From: Atriophallophorus winterbourni
Taxonomy: Eukaryota; Platyhelminthes; Trematoda; Plagiorchiida; Microphallidae
DNA length: 64,000 nucleotides
Direction of reading: 5' to 3'
Assembly (NCBI GenBank): GCA_013407085.1
Contig: JACCGJ010001616.1
Coordinates: 1 to 64,000, forward strand
The translations under genes and the position numbers were made by a program. This document shows positions 20,941 through 32,953 of the stretch, in pieces (position 1 is the stretch's first letter; each line of letters starts with the position of its first letter). Below the pieces are notes generated by a model. That model saw only the letters and a list, made by a program, of their open reading frames with translations, did no database searches and had not been told where the DNA came from.

Positions 20941-20990
<50 letters not shown>
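20940..20990. repeat. (TA)25 microsatellite
   Basis: A pure TA run. It creates a false reading frame rich in Tyr-Ile. Confidence 0.98.
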
Positions 20991-20991
<1 letters not shown>

Positions 20992-22025
20992 GATGATTCT
21001 ATGGAAATGCAAATAGGGTTATGTGAACTTAGCAGTCAAACAGATTTCTATATATTTTTTTACCCAAAATGCAAAAGTAAATGGACATTGTGGAGCGGAA
21101 ACATTTAATGCACATTTTTCTGGGTAAAACGTAACGAAATAGACTTGATCCTTGGAAAAAAGAAATAAATATCTGGTAAAATAATTATTAATAAATAATA
21201 AAATACCGCATCCGTTTTTCCTACCACAATTGTTATACTGCTTCATCATAAAATCGAATGATAAATCTGATCAAAGTGACAACCGCTACAAACATGTCTA
21301 GGACAGTTATGTGCTTATCCAATGTGCACAAAGCGCGATCGGTCTTGGGTGTTGTTTTAAGTCATTTTACCATTTTACCATTGCAGGGCTGTTGGGTAAA
21401 TAAGGTGACCCGAGGATTAATGTGGGTACAATCATCTTGTTTCGGTGAACTTCTACTGGCGACCTTATTGATGCTTGAACGGGTGTCATAATACCCGCAA
21501 AGAAACTTACTGCACGAGGTATAACATTTCGTATTAATTGATCTGGACATATTGCTCCTAACAACAATTACATAAAGAGTGGTTTCCGTCTATATTATTT
21601 TCGACGCAATACTAACATAGCTGCTTTGATTTTACCAAGTGGACTGATTGCGATTTCGAACGTGTGTTTCAATTTTTTCTGATGGTTATGTAAGAGGTTT
21701 CAGTAAACCACCCTCCAATGAATTTCGCAATCACCGTAAGAATCGAACTCAGAGTCTAAGAAAATATTTTGAAAGTTTCAACCTGGACTATATTGTTTTT
21801 TGCATTGATGGTTTTCGACCAAAACATTCCTTACCTCCTTAACTTGATACTTAACCACTACGTCGCTACCAAATTTAAAATCTCATCTTTTAATCGAAAG
21901 CCTAGAGATATGAAAATTACATTGAAATTATCGAAGAATGTTTCCTATAATGACGAGTTCGCTGCATGTTATATACTAATGGCTGGAATCTTGTGATTAA
22001 TAAATAAAGATTATTCAAATTTACT
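20991..22025. other. Unassigned stretch with short open frames
   Basis: Overlapping 62-66 codon - strand frames (21362-21567) and two + strand frames (21648-21842, 21769-21996) are open, and the last reads KISSFNRKPRDMKI before NVSYNDEFAACYILM. I do not recognise a family and splice context is weak. It could be a broken gene or chance. Confidence 0.3.
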
Positions 22026-22029
22026 TACT

Positions 22030-22440
22030 TCGGTATGACATGTTGCTTTGGTTCCAGTAGCGGTTTGCGGTTTTCACAGAGTGAGGTTGCTGACTCCGCG
22101 TCTAACACTCCTCCTTTTGCAGACGGGCTTGGGTCCGTCCACGGCGGAGTATTGTGATTGTGTAATCCGCAGGAAGCGGAGGTTTGGAGTCAGGCTTTCC
22201 ATCCCCTAGATGGACTGCCAACCCATGCTGACTAGCTCCATCTACCCGAAGCGAACTGGTTTTGTGGCGCTAGTCACCCGCCTTCGCCCCTTCTACTGTC
22301 AGAAGAAGCAGTTCCGCCACGAGCAGGCCAGGAGTTGCCCTTCGGTTGTCAGAAACTACTGGAGACGCACGCCGTATGGGAGCATTTACTAGGTAGCGGG
22401 AGAATATCTCCACCACCACCCCCGACAGTGACAACCTTGG
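22030..22440 (+). repeat. GC-richer dispersed repeat, copy 2
   Basis: Local GC content is clearly above the surroundings. It shares ordered blocks with 205-625 (the TAGATGGACTGCCA region, AAGCAGTTCCGCCACGAG, GACGCACGCCGTATGGGAGC, GACAGTGACAACCTT). The TCCACGGCGGAG and GGAAGCGGAGG motifs give it a structured-RNA or leader-like look. The family is not named; an untranslated end of a retroelement is likely. Confidence 0.6.
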
Positions 22441-22779
22441 GAACCAAAAGGATTAATCAAGTGATTAGATATTTATAAAAAATACTTCGTACACCGAATC
22501 AACCATTATAATATTTGTTTAAAAATTGTGAGTCGAAACATATATGCGGCTATTCAGCGATTGTAGACGTCGTTTATTCTCGATGCCTGTTTGCTTTCTA
22601 TAGAATTTACTATCACATGCTATTGGGAACGCTCCTCAAATCAATGATTTCGAATTGAAAATGGATGCCTAAGTGAAAAAGCACTCCGTGATCGGCTCTG
22701 TATATTGACCACCTATGAACCCACAGGAAACAAACGACTCGATAGAATTGTGATTGCATCCTCTTTATTTCTATCACCT

Positions 22780-23110
22780 TCACACGATGGTACATGCAGA
22801 TGAATTAGTTTTTCAGATTAAAATGTTAATTCTTGACTGAGATCAACATTTTTGTCGTGACTGGGTTTTCCGAAGCTATTGTTACAGCTCCCAGTGTCGA
22901 GATATTCGTTTAAAAGATGGACCTCAATATTTCTTATATATCGTTTTGGCGACACCTGCGTATTAACCCGTTGTATGTATTCATCAGGACAATGTGTTAA
23001 TACTTTTTCACGAAACGTTTATTATTACTATGCTGTGGTAATGGTGAAGACATATGTGCTTTATGTGAACATAAAATTCTTGATTCATCTATACCTAAGT
23101 AAGTTATCAT
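22780..23110 (+). mobile_element. CR1-like 3' end fragment
   Basis: The + strand reads VTGFSEAIVTAPSVEIF, the last conserved segment of CR1 ORF2, then a 3' UTR whose GACACCTGCGTATTNACC ... TATGNTGTGGTAATGGTGAAG blocks match the CR1 3' UTR at 31250-31380. The tail near 23085 (TTCTTGATTCATC) is a decayed form of the (TTGAATC)n terminus. The 130-codon frame crossing it is a UTR artefact. Confidence 0.65.
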
Positions 23111-23539
23111 CCATCGAAATGTACAATAATGCTTTGCAAAAAATTTACCGCAAATCGGTTATTCGGTTGTTCATAGGTCTATTGCTGTTGGAATTGCGAA
23201 TCGATTGTGTATTTCTTCGGATTTCACGTCATTTGGTTCAGCGATTGGTCGATCGGTTGAATTTTCGTTGATTACTGACAAAATGTCAGTAGTATGTTTG
23301 AGATATAAAGATACAAGTGTTCCAATATTCTAAAAGTTCGAAAAACAGCATTCTGATTGCTATGGCCAGATTAGATATTTCAAATTTATTTCTAAACGTT
23401 AAGTTTGTTACTTTAAGTTTAACATAGGTGCACAAGCAAACAATCGTTATTGAAAACATGTAGTACTTTTTAGAAAAAAGTTTGAACAATGTTTAAAATA
23501 AGTAGTGTATTGAAATTTTGTGACCGATCGGGAACTCCA

Positions 23540-23665
23540 TTCACTGGAAAAATAATGTTTACAAGAATTCGCTAGATTTTTTTGGTGAAGTTTCACTTCT
23601 GAAACAGAAGCTTCTTCAAACCAAGTGTGTCTGTTCTGACGTATATCTGGTTTAAATAGCATTTG
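23540..23665. repeat. Dispersed repeat related to 61080-61180
   Basis: Shares GTTTCACTTCTGANACAGAAGCTTC(T/G)TCA(A/G)ACCAAG with 61103-61140. The block can form a small hairpin around CTTCTGAAACAGAAG. Function unknown; probably the leader of a CR1-type element. Confidence 0.5.
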
Positions 23666-23923
23666 CCTGACAAATCCTAAGCTGGCTAAGAACTCTACAG
23701 GCCATGGAGGGTACTGAGCTCGTTAAGGTAGACTAGTGAGATCATGATCAATCTATGTTGCATCCGGATAAGCAGTAACAACACTCAGTCAAGGGTGAGC
23801 TACATGGTGTAGTTTTCTCATGCATTCACCGCCTTGAGCATAATCTCTTTCGCGTAGAATTGTGTTGACAATTGTATCTACTAAACGGGGTTCAAGTGTT
23901 TCCTCGTGTTTTCGATAACATTT

Positions 23924-24220
23924 TTATAAAATCTCTATCCGAGATTCCAGCTTTGCCTCATGAAGAAGATTTGTATTTATATCACTAAACTGTTTATTTC
24001 GACATGCACTACATACGTAGCAAACGTTGGAGAAATTAACATTCTTAATAAACATTACCAATTCCTGCGTTAGGGCTTTATCACAGTTGGCAGGTATTTT
24101 ACCCAGGCAGCCAAAACATTTAACCACATGAGATCTAGCACCTACTCCTTTGTTACAGATTTGACAGACATCACGTGCTGCCTTCTTTGTCTGGGGCTTC
24201 AAGGTCATCCTTCGTGTCAT
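23924..24220 (-). CDS. PHD-like zinc-finger protein, probable CR1 ORF1 (5' part)
   Basis: A clean 98-codon frame has cysteine/histidine spacing CQIC-x15-CFGC-x9-C and, near the end, CYVCSAC, resembling the PHD-type zinc finger in ORF1 proteins of CR1/L3-clade elements. The ORF1 product is thought to bind RNA in the retrotransposition particle. The start codon is preceded (24221-24330) by a GC-richer stretch without stops that could be the element's 5' UTR. No RT follows downstream on this strand, so it is a 5' fragment. A standalone PHD gene is the alternative, but an upstream truncation-free 5' end next to other CR1 debris argues against it. Confidence 0.55.
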   Translation of the reverse strand: MTRRMTLKPQTKKAARDVCQICNKGVGARSHVVKCFGCLGKIPANCDKALTQELVMFIKNVNFSNVCYVCSACRNKQFSDINTNLLHEAKLESRIEIL

Positions 24221-24369
24221 TGTAACAATCCAGCGAGTGATGAATCAGTGCACTTGGCGATGAGGTTGTTTATAGACCGATAGCTACCGGTGGAGTTAAT
24301 GCGTTGGATCGGAGTGACGCGATCCAATAGGTAAAGAGCAAACGATTTTAAATCAACGTAATGCTGTTA

Positions 24370-26390
24370 CACAAGTTTCGATCTGACAGAGTTGTGAAAA
24401 CTATCAGTCGATTGGAAATGATGTGAACCTTTTAACAGTACCCGAACAGGACCGATATTCTTGAAGCAGTAAATACAACGATTATGAAATTTGTATTTTT
24501 CTGTTTTCCTGTTTTTGAGGAGTTCAACCACAATGTACCAAATAATGACCAACCCGATTGCAAAAAAATTATATTCGTATTTTGACCAAGATTAAACATT
24601 CATGTTTGAAAAAGCGATTAACTATGTCATATCACGATGTTAATTCATAAGTACAATATAATAGACATTTAAAAGATTTGAATTGGTCCATATTACTCGG
24701 TAAATGCAAACACATCCCTAAACATGAGTCACATAAATGAGTCAAGCTGTGTTTTAATAAAATGCACGCCACACGTGGCTCAAACCAAAATAACTGCAAC
24801 GGATTCGTTTGTGTTGCGCATATTTCACTTCTAACAATGACCTTAGATGTTGCTTACATGTTAATTTGAAATACTTTATCCAATGGCTGGGAATAAGTTG
24901 TAAGACTTTTTCGTGAAAGCATAAGTTCACCCTAAAATACTGTACATATCCGTCGTGCGATGCACCGAATGTATTTCTTATTGCTGATGTGCAAAATTCA
25001 GATGCGATGAGTGTTTATATTGATATGCATACGACCAATCTCCGCCACGATACAAAAGCAAAAACAAATTAAAGAAGACCGGCGACAATGATCGGTAACT
25101 TTCTGAGCGAGATTTGCCTTCGGAGGATTAACAGGTGGGTAACTTCATTCGCATTTCAAGAATATGCTATTTTTAAGTTGATTGAACGTACACTTTAAAG
25201 ATAGTTATTAAATCGTCAACTTATACTCGCTTCGGCGGTACAAACACAAACAACACAAAACCACCTTATTGCTAAAAATTCGTGAACACGAATAAAGTCA
25301 TTCTTCTCCTTCTCCTTCAACTTTGATAAAAGTTTAGTTGACAGATCCGATAGAATTGACAACCGTTGAAAACAGCTTTTTCTTGCATATTGTGGTTACT
25401 AAATGTAAAATTTTGAGCATTAGTTGGTTATTAAATTTTGATTGATCGCCTGTTTAAATCGCTTTTTTGTTTCTGACATCAGATCAACCAAACACAGTAG
25501 ATATTGCCACGCGTCGCAAGCTCACACACTGATTGCTTATTGCTTCATCAATGAGTTCTTTCTGTCAATAGATTATAGCGTACACCCAAAAAAATTCCAT
25601 ATCAGAAGAGAATTCGAGTATAAAAGCGCTTTTATTTATACCAAAAAATTACAAAGCACTCGCCATCTTAAATATGTAAAGTTAAACAATAAAAACTCTA
25701 ACAATCAAACATTTTCAACTCTGATGTCACTTCGATCTGATTTATCAGCCGATTTCGTCATAAAATGTACACTTTGAGTATTCGCTGCGCATGTCTAATT
25801 TAACCGAAATTGATGAATTAAACTTCGGTTATTTTAGGGGAGTCATCTAAAATGAAACAAATAATACACTTCCTAATATTGAGGTAATTCAGTCAACGAT
25901 GACAAAAGCGTAAATCGTATGTGAAATTTCCATGCAGACGGATTGATTCAAAGGTCCAAAGTGTATTTATGTTAAAAATCCGCAGGTGTTCAATGCGGCC
26001 TTCGGAAAATTATGCTTGTATGACAAAAGTGAAGTGTTACCTGTATCCGTTAGTTATTAACTAACGCCGAAAAATGATATGTGAAAGCATGACGTGGAGT
26101 GAACATATGAATGACGGGTGGCCAATTATTGGGAGAGAAATTAGGACAGAATGATTTGAATGATGGTCATTCCGCATACAGAGACAAATCGTATTCGGTG
26201 AGAGTACGAGGATACGCTGCAGGTTGATAAACAAATTGCTTGTATACCGTGACATCCGAATTTGAACATGCTAGGAGATCTCTACTTTGATTTTGTGGCT
26301 GACCTATTAGAGGTTTTTCCAATAGTGGTGTTACAACTCTCAGCGTTGATTAATCGCCATCCATCCGAGTAGAGATTACACGTTGGCTAT
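24370..26390. other. No gene seen
   Basis: AT-rich intergenic sequence. The 111-codon frame at 25442-25777 is low-complexity in composition and lacks domain motifs or a plausible splice pattern. A small inverted TTAGTTATTAACTAA occurs at 26050. Confidence 0.5.
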
Positions 26391-26399
26391 TCAAAGGCT

Positions 26400-27060
26400 T
26401 AGACTTGAGACGAATAGATTTCATGCTGTCCCTGAACGATATACGTGAAATATTACGCAGCAAAATCGTATTTTTGCGGATGACATCAAAGTCGGGACAA
26501 GCGTGCGCACAATTTAATAATGCCAAATTCTACAAATAGATCTCGATACACTTCATATATTATTCTTGCGAAACTGCCTACCATTCAAAAATTCAAAAAT
26601 GTCAAATTGTAAACCTCGGTAAATCAATAAGTATCACACGATTTTTGAGATCTCAGCATCTTTCATGGGTTATTGAAGATATAGAACTGCGGTTGAGGAT
26701 AAGCAGTAACGTGAGTAATCAGGACGGTGTTATATGTAATACAAAGCGTTCTTCCAAAACACAAGCCATTTAGTTTGGTTTTCACATCCGCATTAATTTC
26801 ACAAGCCTATTTCATATATCCTTAAACTACTCTGTCCCGGTGACACTGGTATTTGGTTTGTCAGTTGAATTCCTGCGAACTGTTAGAAATCAATTCGAAT
26901 CAGAAATATTCCTTTGCATGCATCGCCGTCTAACAAACACACCACGACCGGTTTTGTCGTGTTTGAACTTACTGGGTACCGAAAGTAGGCTTAGGATCCA
27001 CATGAGCTCGTATATCGCAACTTATTAACTAATCTAACACCTTTTTCAGCGCCTGCAGAT
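26400..27060 (+). pseudogene. CR1-like reverse transcriptase fragment
   Basis: Across shifted + frames the sequence gives KIVFFADDIKVGTS-like residues (FADD is the catalytic box), then IDLDTLHILFLRNCLPF, where intact copies have LQxDLDxLxxWSxxNxLPF. Several frameshifts, no flanking RT motifs in frame. A short decayed piece on the + strand; the part after 26700 is too degenerate to assign. Confidence 0.55.
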
Positions 27061-30000
27061 AATGCTCCTATTGTTCCTAGGTCATGACTGAAATTAGCAC
27101 GAAACCGGTCTCAGGGTGTTAGTGATGTAGATATGAGCGAACGAACATTTTTGTACATATTGATGGGCTAAAACCCAGTCTACATGTGTTCAGTCTCGTG
27201 TGATTGAAGAAGTTGGTCGTACTAACCTTATTTAACAGTGAAATAGAAGCACACGGTGTTTACCTTTATGCCACTGTTTTGAACGTCTGCAGGTCATAAT
27301 CTACTGTTCTTACCCGATGATTCCAAACATCACTAAATCGATCGTGGAAAGTGATTGAGATGCATGTAAATGTGTATTTTGTTAGATAATGGTCATGTTT
27401 CGAACCTATTATACATCAGTGTGATCTCGTGTGATTAAATGTGTTGGTCGTACTATCCTAATACTATAGCGGCGTACAAGCGAAAATTGTTTCAATTCTA
27501 TTTAATTTGACCGAAATTAGAGAATTGTAAATCGTCCGATTGCGATTGCCGTGCACAATCTATTCTCATTTATGAAGATGTTAACGTTCGACTAGTTCTA
27601 ATACTATAAATCGGGAACCTGGAAGAATTAGAGTTCGCAATTTTCGTTTTTGAACGTCTCGACTATTTATAATATTGCATTGCGCTATATTGTAGAGCTT
27701 TGCGTATCTTTCGAAAGCTCGTGAGTAGAACTCATCTCCGATACACTTTGCAATTGTACTTTCACCGCTCAGTCGGAAAAGGGCTGTTTGTAAGATCTCG
27801 GAACTTGGAATAAGTCTTGAGCGCAAATTGTATTTGTTCTAAACTACGTAACGAATATTCCGAAAATTAACACCAGGTGGTATTTTTGACGTATTTATGT
27901 TAGGAGGCAATGCTCCTAACAAATAAAACAAGCCGAAACGTTAATTGACGGAAGATTTGACACACCAATTGTTCAATGAAAAACATTCCAACACACTGAT
28001 TGATTCAAACATTGTTCAATATTTGCAATCGTCAATGACATATCACTGATCATCATAATTGAAAGATTAATATTTTATGTTAAAATATCAGTGATCAGTC
28101 TGTTTTTATTCATTTCACAATTCGGTCTATATTCTTCGTTTATTTACGATCAATTGGCTCATTGACATCATAGTTGGCGATTTGTCAAGAACTTACTTAT
28201 GACCGCTCACATTTTGTATAGCGTGGTCTGCAAACTTGGTTGCCGCACATAAAGCTCTCGACTGTAGACCGCAGATCACGCTGCCGGCGTTTTACAGAGG
28301 CCAAACGATAGAATTATGACAATCACAGAGTGTGCTGTGTGAGTGACTGTTCCCCAGAATCAGATTGTGTAGTCGTTCTTGAATCTGCGAAACATGCAAA
28401 ATATCATGCGCTTGTGAAGTACATCCAAGGAAGAGGTCAAAAACAACACCGATGGGGAACAGTGAAATTTTAATCAACTTGGTTTAGAGTTTCTTACTAT
28501 CAACGAACCCAACAATTTCCAACCTTGTAACCTGAGGAATAAACCTGTTAGAAATCTCTAATTTATCTAATCAATCCTGGACACTCCGGTAAGTATCAGA
28601 TGCTGGTAAGTTCTGTGTCACTCTGCGATGCAGCATCGCAAAAATGGCAATAGCACTGTGAGTGATGGTCGCTGTGACGCAATCAGATGTGGTGCTGTAG
28701 GACACAGACATTTATTCCTGATTGTTATAAAAATTCACCAACGTTTAAATTGCAGTTCTAAAATATATCATTCAAAATTTTAACCGATAAACATTTTTGC
28801 TATTGGTCACAAAATGTGTGATGAAAATGAGAATTATTTTTTTCGGATTTGTACGTAACCAAAAAGAATGTTTTATTTGTTCACTTGCGTTAATCTTGCG
28901 AAATATCCACTTGATGTTTCGCGAACAGAATGACGTCGTAAACTTCAGGTAAAAAGAGATTGTGTGCAAATAAATTTGAGTAAAATCGATTGGAGCAGGT
29001 TTTAGGTAAATTTTCACATCTGTCCCATTCCGTTTATTAACCGCCAGTCGACCTAAATTGTTAATTTCGACCGCTTACTTAAGTAAGGTTCCTTTGTTGT
29101 TTTATCTCTAACCTATATATTTTATCTATGGTGAAATTTAATTATTTACTCATTAATCCATCAAAATGTGAATAGATGTAAATGATCTCGGGCATAAGTA
29201 AAATAATATTTCTCACATTTTCATTCATAAGGTACTACTGTGGTGTGTTGAAGTATTTTCTTTTTGAACATAAATCCTCGATGGTTTTTTTGTATACATT
29301 TCCAAGCTAATAATTCAGATTAATCTTATTGTTTATCCAATTTGGATCCAGACGATAAAGAACGTTTGATTACACCGATTATCTGGATTGCGGGTTTGGT
29401 ACTGTTTTCTCTCATGTCAGTACCAAAATATCCACTCGTTATTTTGAGAATTTGTCTTGTAATCGACAGATCCATCTATGAATACCATCTAACTGCTTAA
29501 TTTCAGGAGTCTGGCTAAAGTAGGCTGGAAATACACTTATACAAATTGTTTGTTTCTATCTACACAAAACGACTTCTCCATTATAACCTGCGGAATTAAA
29601 CAGAAAATCACAAATAACCAAGAATCTAAGCAGCGATCTTCCACTGACCTCTACAAAATAGCTATTTCATGAGTTCAATATATATTTTCATAAACCAGAT
29701 ATAATTGATTTGTTTTTCAGTTTGCGTTAAGTCGTATGTTTGATCAATATATCACTAACTTGCCTCAGTTCACACAGACATTTGAAACTAGAAACGGTTT
29801 TTAATATGGTAAACGTGCGCTTCCATCATGCTGTTACTCAACCTTGAAATAGTGCAATGGTTTGTTTACCTCTTTCGCCCTTCAAAATACATTTAGTGTT
29901 TTGGATAATGACGAGGTCCAATGAAACATGCAAATCATCGAGTAAAGGTTATTTATGAAATATATCAACCAAAACCTGCTTTGGGAAACATATCATATTG

Positions 30001-30765
30001 GAAACCTGAATTAAAGTTTGATCGATAACGTCAAATACCTTAGCAATATGAGAACGATATATTACCATCACGAGGTTGAAAAAATCAATAACAATTATGG
30101 ATTGCGCAAGTCCTGAGCCAAGTGTGCTGGGCTTTCATCTGATATGACAAACACAATTTCGACTATATTTCCATTCGACGACAGATTACAGATCAGCAAC
30201 ATATTTACGAAACCCGGAAATACTTATCTTTTCACTTTTTTTTAGAATGGCCTATAATTCTGTAGATTAAAGTGTCGTGCTTAATTTATAGATGTGCACA
30301 GATCGTCAGCAATTAATAATGCATGATTCTATACTATAGACAATTACGTCTGAATGGTACTATTTATGCTTTCGAGATATAAAATCAGAATCCGATTGCA
30401 TCCGCTTTTTATTTGGTACGTTGCTTTCATTAAAACGTTCGCACTATAAACAAATTTCTACGCACTGAAAGCACATCAGAGTCCCTTAAGTTGGTTGCTA
30501 GTAAGTAATAATTCTCTAAAGCATCTGATGTTCGTCGTAATGAAATCCATTTTGCATGGAAAAATGTTAAAGGTTCCCAGTTTCAGAGCCGATGATGAGT
30601 GCAATGTTGGTGAGTGCAATGTGTACATATTTAGTCATGCGTTGTGTGATGGGCACATGTGATTGAACAGGTTGTTTGTACCAACATTATCCAACAGTGG
30701 CAAAAAAGCGCTACTTGGTTACAATTCCTCAACTTTTTCAAGCGCGTGCGGATTTGATCTTGCTG
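27061..30765. other. No gene supported; scattered short repeats
   Basis: A block with TCTCGTGTGATT and TTGGTCGTACTA(A/T)CCT occurs at 27200 and 27428 and a weaker form at 30655. An inverted ATCACTGATC/GATCAGTGAT pair with AT-rich loop lies at 28042-28095. The 81-codon - frame at 27581-27826 and others show no domain. Confidence 0.45.
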
Positions 30766-30899
30766 TCCATAACTGGTGATGGCAGCTGAACGCATAACAC
30801 GTCGCCGGCGTGCAACTAACCTCCTACAACCGAGTTCTCACTATCCTCGCTACCGCTGCTAGAAAGGTCTGACTGTTTATTCATTTAAGAAGCAGTAGC

Positions 30900-31415
30900 T
30901 CATGAAAATTCCTGCAGTTTTAATGCACAATTGCTTGTTAAAATACACCTTCCTGCAACAGATGTCGTAAGAGGTCTCCATAAACTTACGAAGCGATGTA
31001 ATACTAACATACACAATATTACATACCCCACATCCTGCCTAAAATCATTTATTCGAATACCGTGAGTCACGACATATACGCAGCCACTCAGCGACACTGC
31101 AAATTCCACACTTCCGTATCAGATTTCGCCGATATTTTTAATTGACTACGAGACTGTTTCCTTTGAGATTACCTCCCGAAACTGTTGTCATCTTTTCCAT
31201 CGTCGAAACCTTTATTCGAAATTGGGATACTTTTTGTTGCATAACGATTTAAGGACACCTGCATATTTACTCAGGGTAACTATACAACTTCACTATACTT
31301 GACATAACATGCTTATTTCATACCTAATTCCTGAATGAATATTTACTTTGATATGGTAATGGTGAAGCTGAATGCTTGTTGTGACCCTAAATTCTTGAAT
31401 CTTGAATCTTGAATC
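30900..31415 (+). mobile_element. Nested CR1 3' end with (TTGAATC)3 tail
   Basis: The stretch corresponds to a CR1 C-terminus (decayed) and 3' UTR, and ends in three perfect TTGAATC heptamers at 31395-31415. Sequence on both sides (CATGAAAATTCCTGCAG before, GATCGACATC(T/G)ACCGAGGG after) is contiguous in the RTE copy at 43200-43320, so this CR1 was inserted into an RTE 3' region. The same composite is found inverted at 35546-36075. Confidence 0.7.
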
Positions 31416-32002
31416 TACATGTGATCGACATCTACCGAGGGAGGACAACAACAACTTGATCAGCGATTAATTTGAGCTTTTTTTACAATGAAGGTAATTA
31501 AATTTAAGATTTAATTTAAATTATCAGAAATTATATATCCCAGAAAAATATTGCTACGTGTGAAGATTACAATTTATTATTGCGAAATGTTCAGGCATAG
31601 CCAATTACGGTGCACAGTAGTATGTGCGGTATTTGCGCACTTATTGAACTTCCGTATTTTGTCATTATGCACACCTCTCCGGTTTTGTTTTTGAACGTGT
31701 TGTTTATCAGGTTTACGGGATGAACGTATACTAAATCATTGTGAAATTTCTTCAGTAACGTTTCTCCGTTTTTAAAAAAATTATTATTAGGCGTTCAATA
31801 TGTTTGGAATGTGTTGGATTGCATTATCGTTGATGAATTGCGGCAGATCTTTTGCGGTAATGAGGTCACCACACTCACTAGAGATATATTATATGATGTT
31901 CTTAACCAAAGAATTTCTTAGTTTTTCAACATTGTTGGTATCACTATGAGCTGCTCATCGTAACATTTTATTCTCGGCAAGTATCTACGATTACAAGAGA
32001 AA

Positions 32003-32100
32003 ACGTTCTTCGGATTGATGGTCAGATTTGTAACTATGATCGGTAGTCAACATGTTGGAACACCTGGTGGGTCCACGTTTAAATTAACTAAAATGTGCAA
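32003..32100 (+). pseudogene. Leader exon, left copy, start codon lost
   Basis: Collinear with the intact leader exon of the right arm (34867-34959, -), but the ATG is ACG, and an arginine interrupts the hydrophobic core. The frame otherwise stays open through GTPGGSTFKLTK. It could not serve as a secretory leader by itself. Confidence 0.6.
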
Positions 32101-32270
32101 TATATATTATATGATTTGAAATACGAGTGATTCGAAATTTGTGTACATTTCGCTATACATGATTATTTCTGGAGTCCAAATCAACAATAAGACATTTCTA
32201 TTTTTCTGTCAGTACAAGACGTTATATAAAACGGAAATCCTTCTTTGGCTCAAAATTCTCAAACAACCAG

Positions 32271-32309
32271 GACAATTGAATTTTCCATTTCGTTCGATGG
32301 ACCCTTCTG
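32271..32309 (+). other. Possible 39-bp micro-exon
   Basis: Between AACAACCAG and CTTCTG/GTAGGT, an excellent donor. Read in phase it gives QLNFPFRSMDPS and joins the next candidate exon (32422) as an open frame. The right arm keeps the acceptor and first 15 bases but differs after that. Short exons of a multiple of three are common in flatworm secreted-protein genes. Confidence 0.4.
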
Positions 32310-32421
32310 GTAGGTATAGAAATAATAGACGACCATATGCTTCATTCAGTTAATGAATAGTTTGATTTTTTCCATCATTGTTTCGCGTATAATGTGTTCA
32401 TTTCTGCTGTGTGCCCATGTG

Positions 32422-32693
32422 AGTTGAATATCGGTTCATTATTGATTATTTATCTATTGTTCAATTCAACGCTAATTCATTAATGAAATCAATCCATTCC
32501 GGTGACCTGACAGTTACATGGACAATGAATGGTAAAACATTCGATGGAATTTCTGTATGACATTCTGGCAGCAATTCCACCTATATAATTACGATTGATG
32601 CCACAAAGCCAAAAGGAAAACAGGAAATTGTGTGTTTTATTCAAGGCTCAGTTGGTCGACCTGTCTCTAATCCGACGATTGTTCTGTCGATTA
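32422..32693 (+). pseudogene. Ig-domain exon with in-frame stop
   Basis: From an acceptor GCCCATGTGAG the frame reads EYRFIIDYLSIVQF, then GDLTVTWTMNGKTF (C-strand tryptophan), a TGA at 32558-32560, then NSTYIITIDATKPKG and QEIVCFIQGSVGRP (F-strand cysteine). The order of W, Y-x-x-x-I and C is that of a complete Ig domain. One stop codon is the only clear lesion. It belongs with the Ig/FN3 family of 1.3-6.1 kb. Confidence 0.6.
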
Positions 32694-32824
32694 GTGAATT
32701 ATCATGCACCCTTAAAACGATATGATTTACACTGATTAAAAACTATCTGCAATGCCAACATAAAGCCGATAAATCTTGCTATAATAAAATGCTACAAACT
32801 AATGTTAAAAATGTGTGTATCTAG

Positions 32825-32953
32825 TAATTCGGATGAGAATATGACAAGAACTTTTGTGGTTTACAAGTTGCAGCAACACTGTGAATTAAAATATTTTATT
32901 GCGATGGAAGCCGGAAGTGATTATCTCAGATCATGTCTGATCAAAGAGTGACA
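32825..32953 (+). pseudogene. Candidate exon of the Ig-type pseudogene
   Basis: A TATCTAG acceptor and ACA/GTAAGC donor enclose an open frame (ENMTRTFVVYKLQQHCEL, AMEAGSDYL) that meets TGA just before the donor. The donor is close to consensus. The reading resembles the last strands of an Ig domain but is not decisive. Confidence 0.35.

Larger units (their letters stand above)
30770..32330 (+). repeat. Left arm of a 1.6-kb inverted duplication
   Basis: Aligns in reverse complement with 34620-36240 over essentially its full length, with many substitutions and small indels. Shared landmarks: an RTE 3' region, a nested CR1 C-terminus and 3' UTR ending in (TTGAATC)3, GCATAGCCAATTACGGTGCACAG, GAAGATTACAATTTATTA, the leader exon at 32003 and the short exon ending near 32309. 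The arms are separated by about 2.3 kb holding Ig-type exons. The similarity stops just after the short exon on both sides. Confidence 0.85.

Noticed and set aside
20860..21108. 82-codon frame crossing the (TA)25 tract
   Set aside because: The middle is a Tyr-Ile run from the microsatellite and there is no similarity on either side.
22879..23271. 130-codon + strand frame
   Set aside because: Its DNA matches a CR1 3' UTR at 31.25-31.4 kb; the frame is not conserved between the copies.
25442..25777. 111-codon + strand frame
   Set aside because: Composition follows the AT-rich background, no motif, no convincing start context or splice sites.
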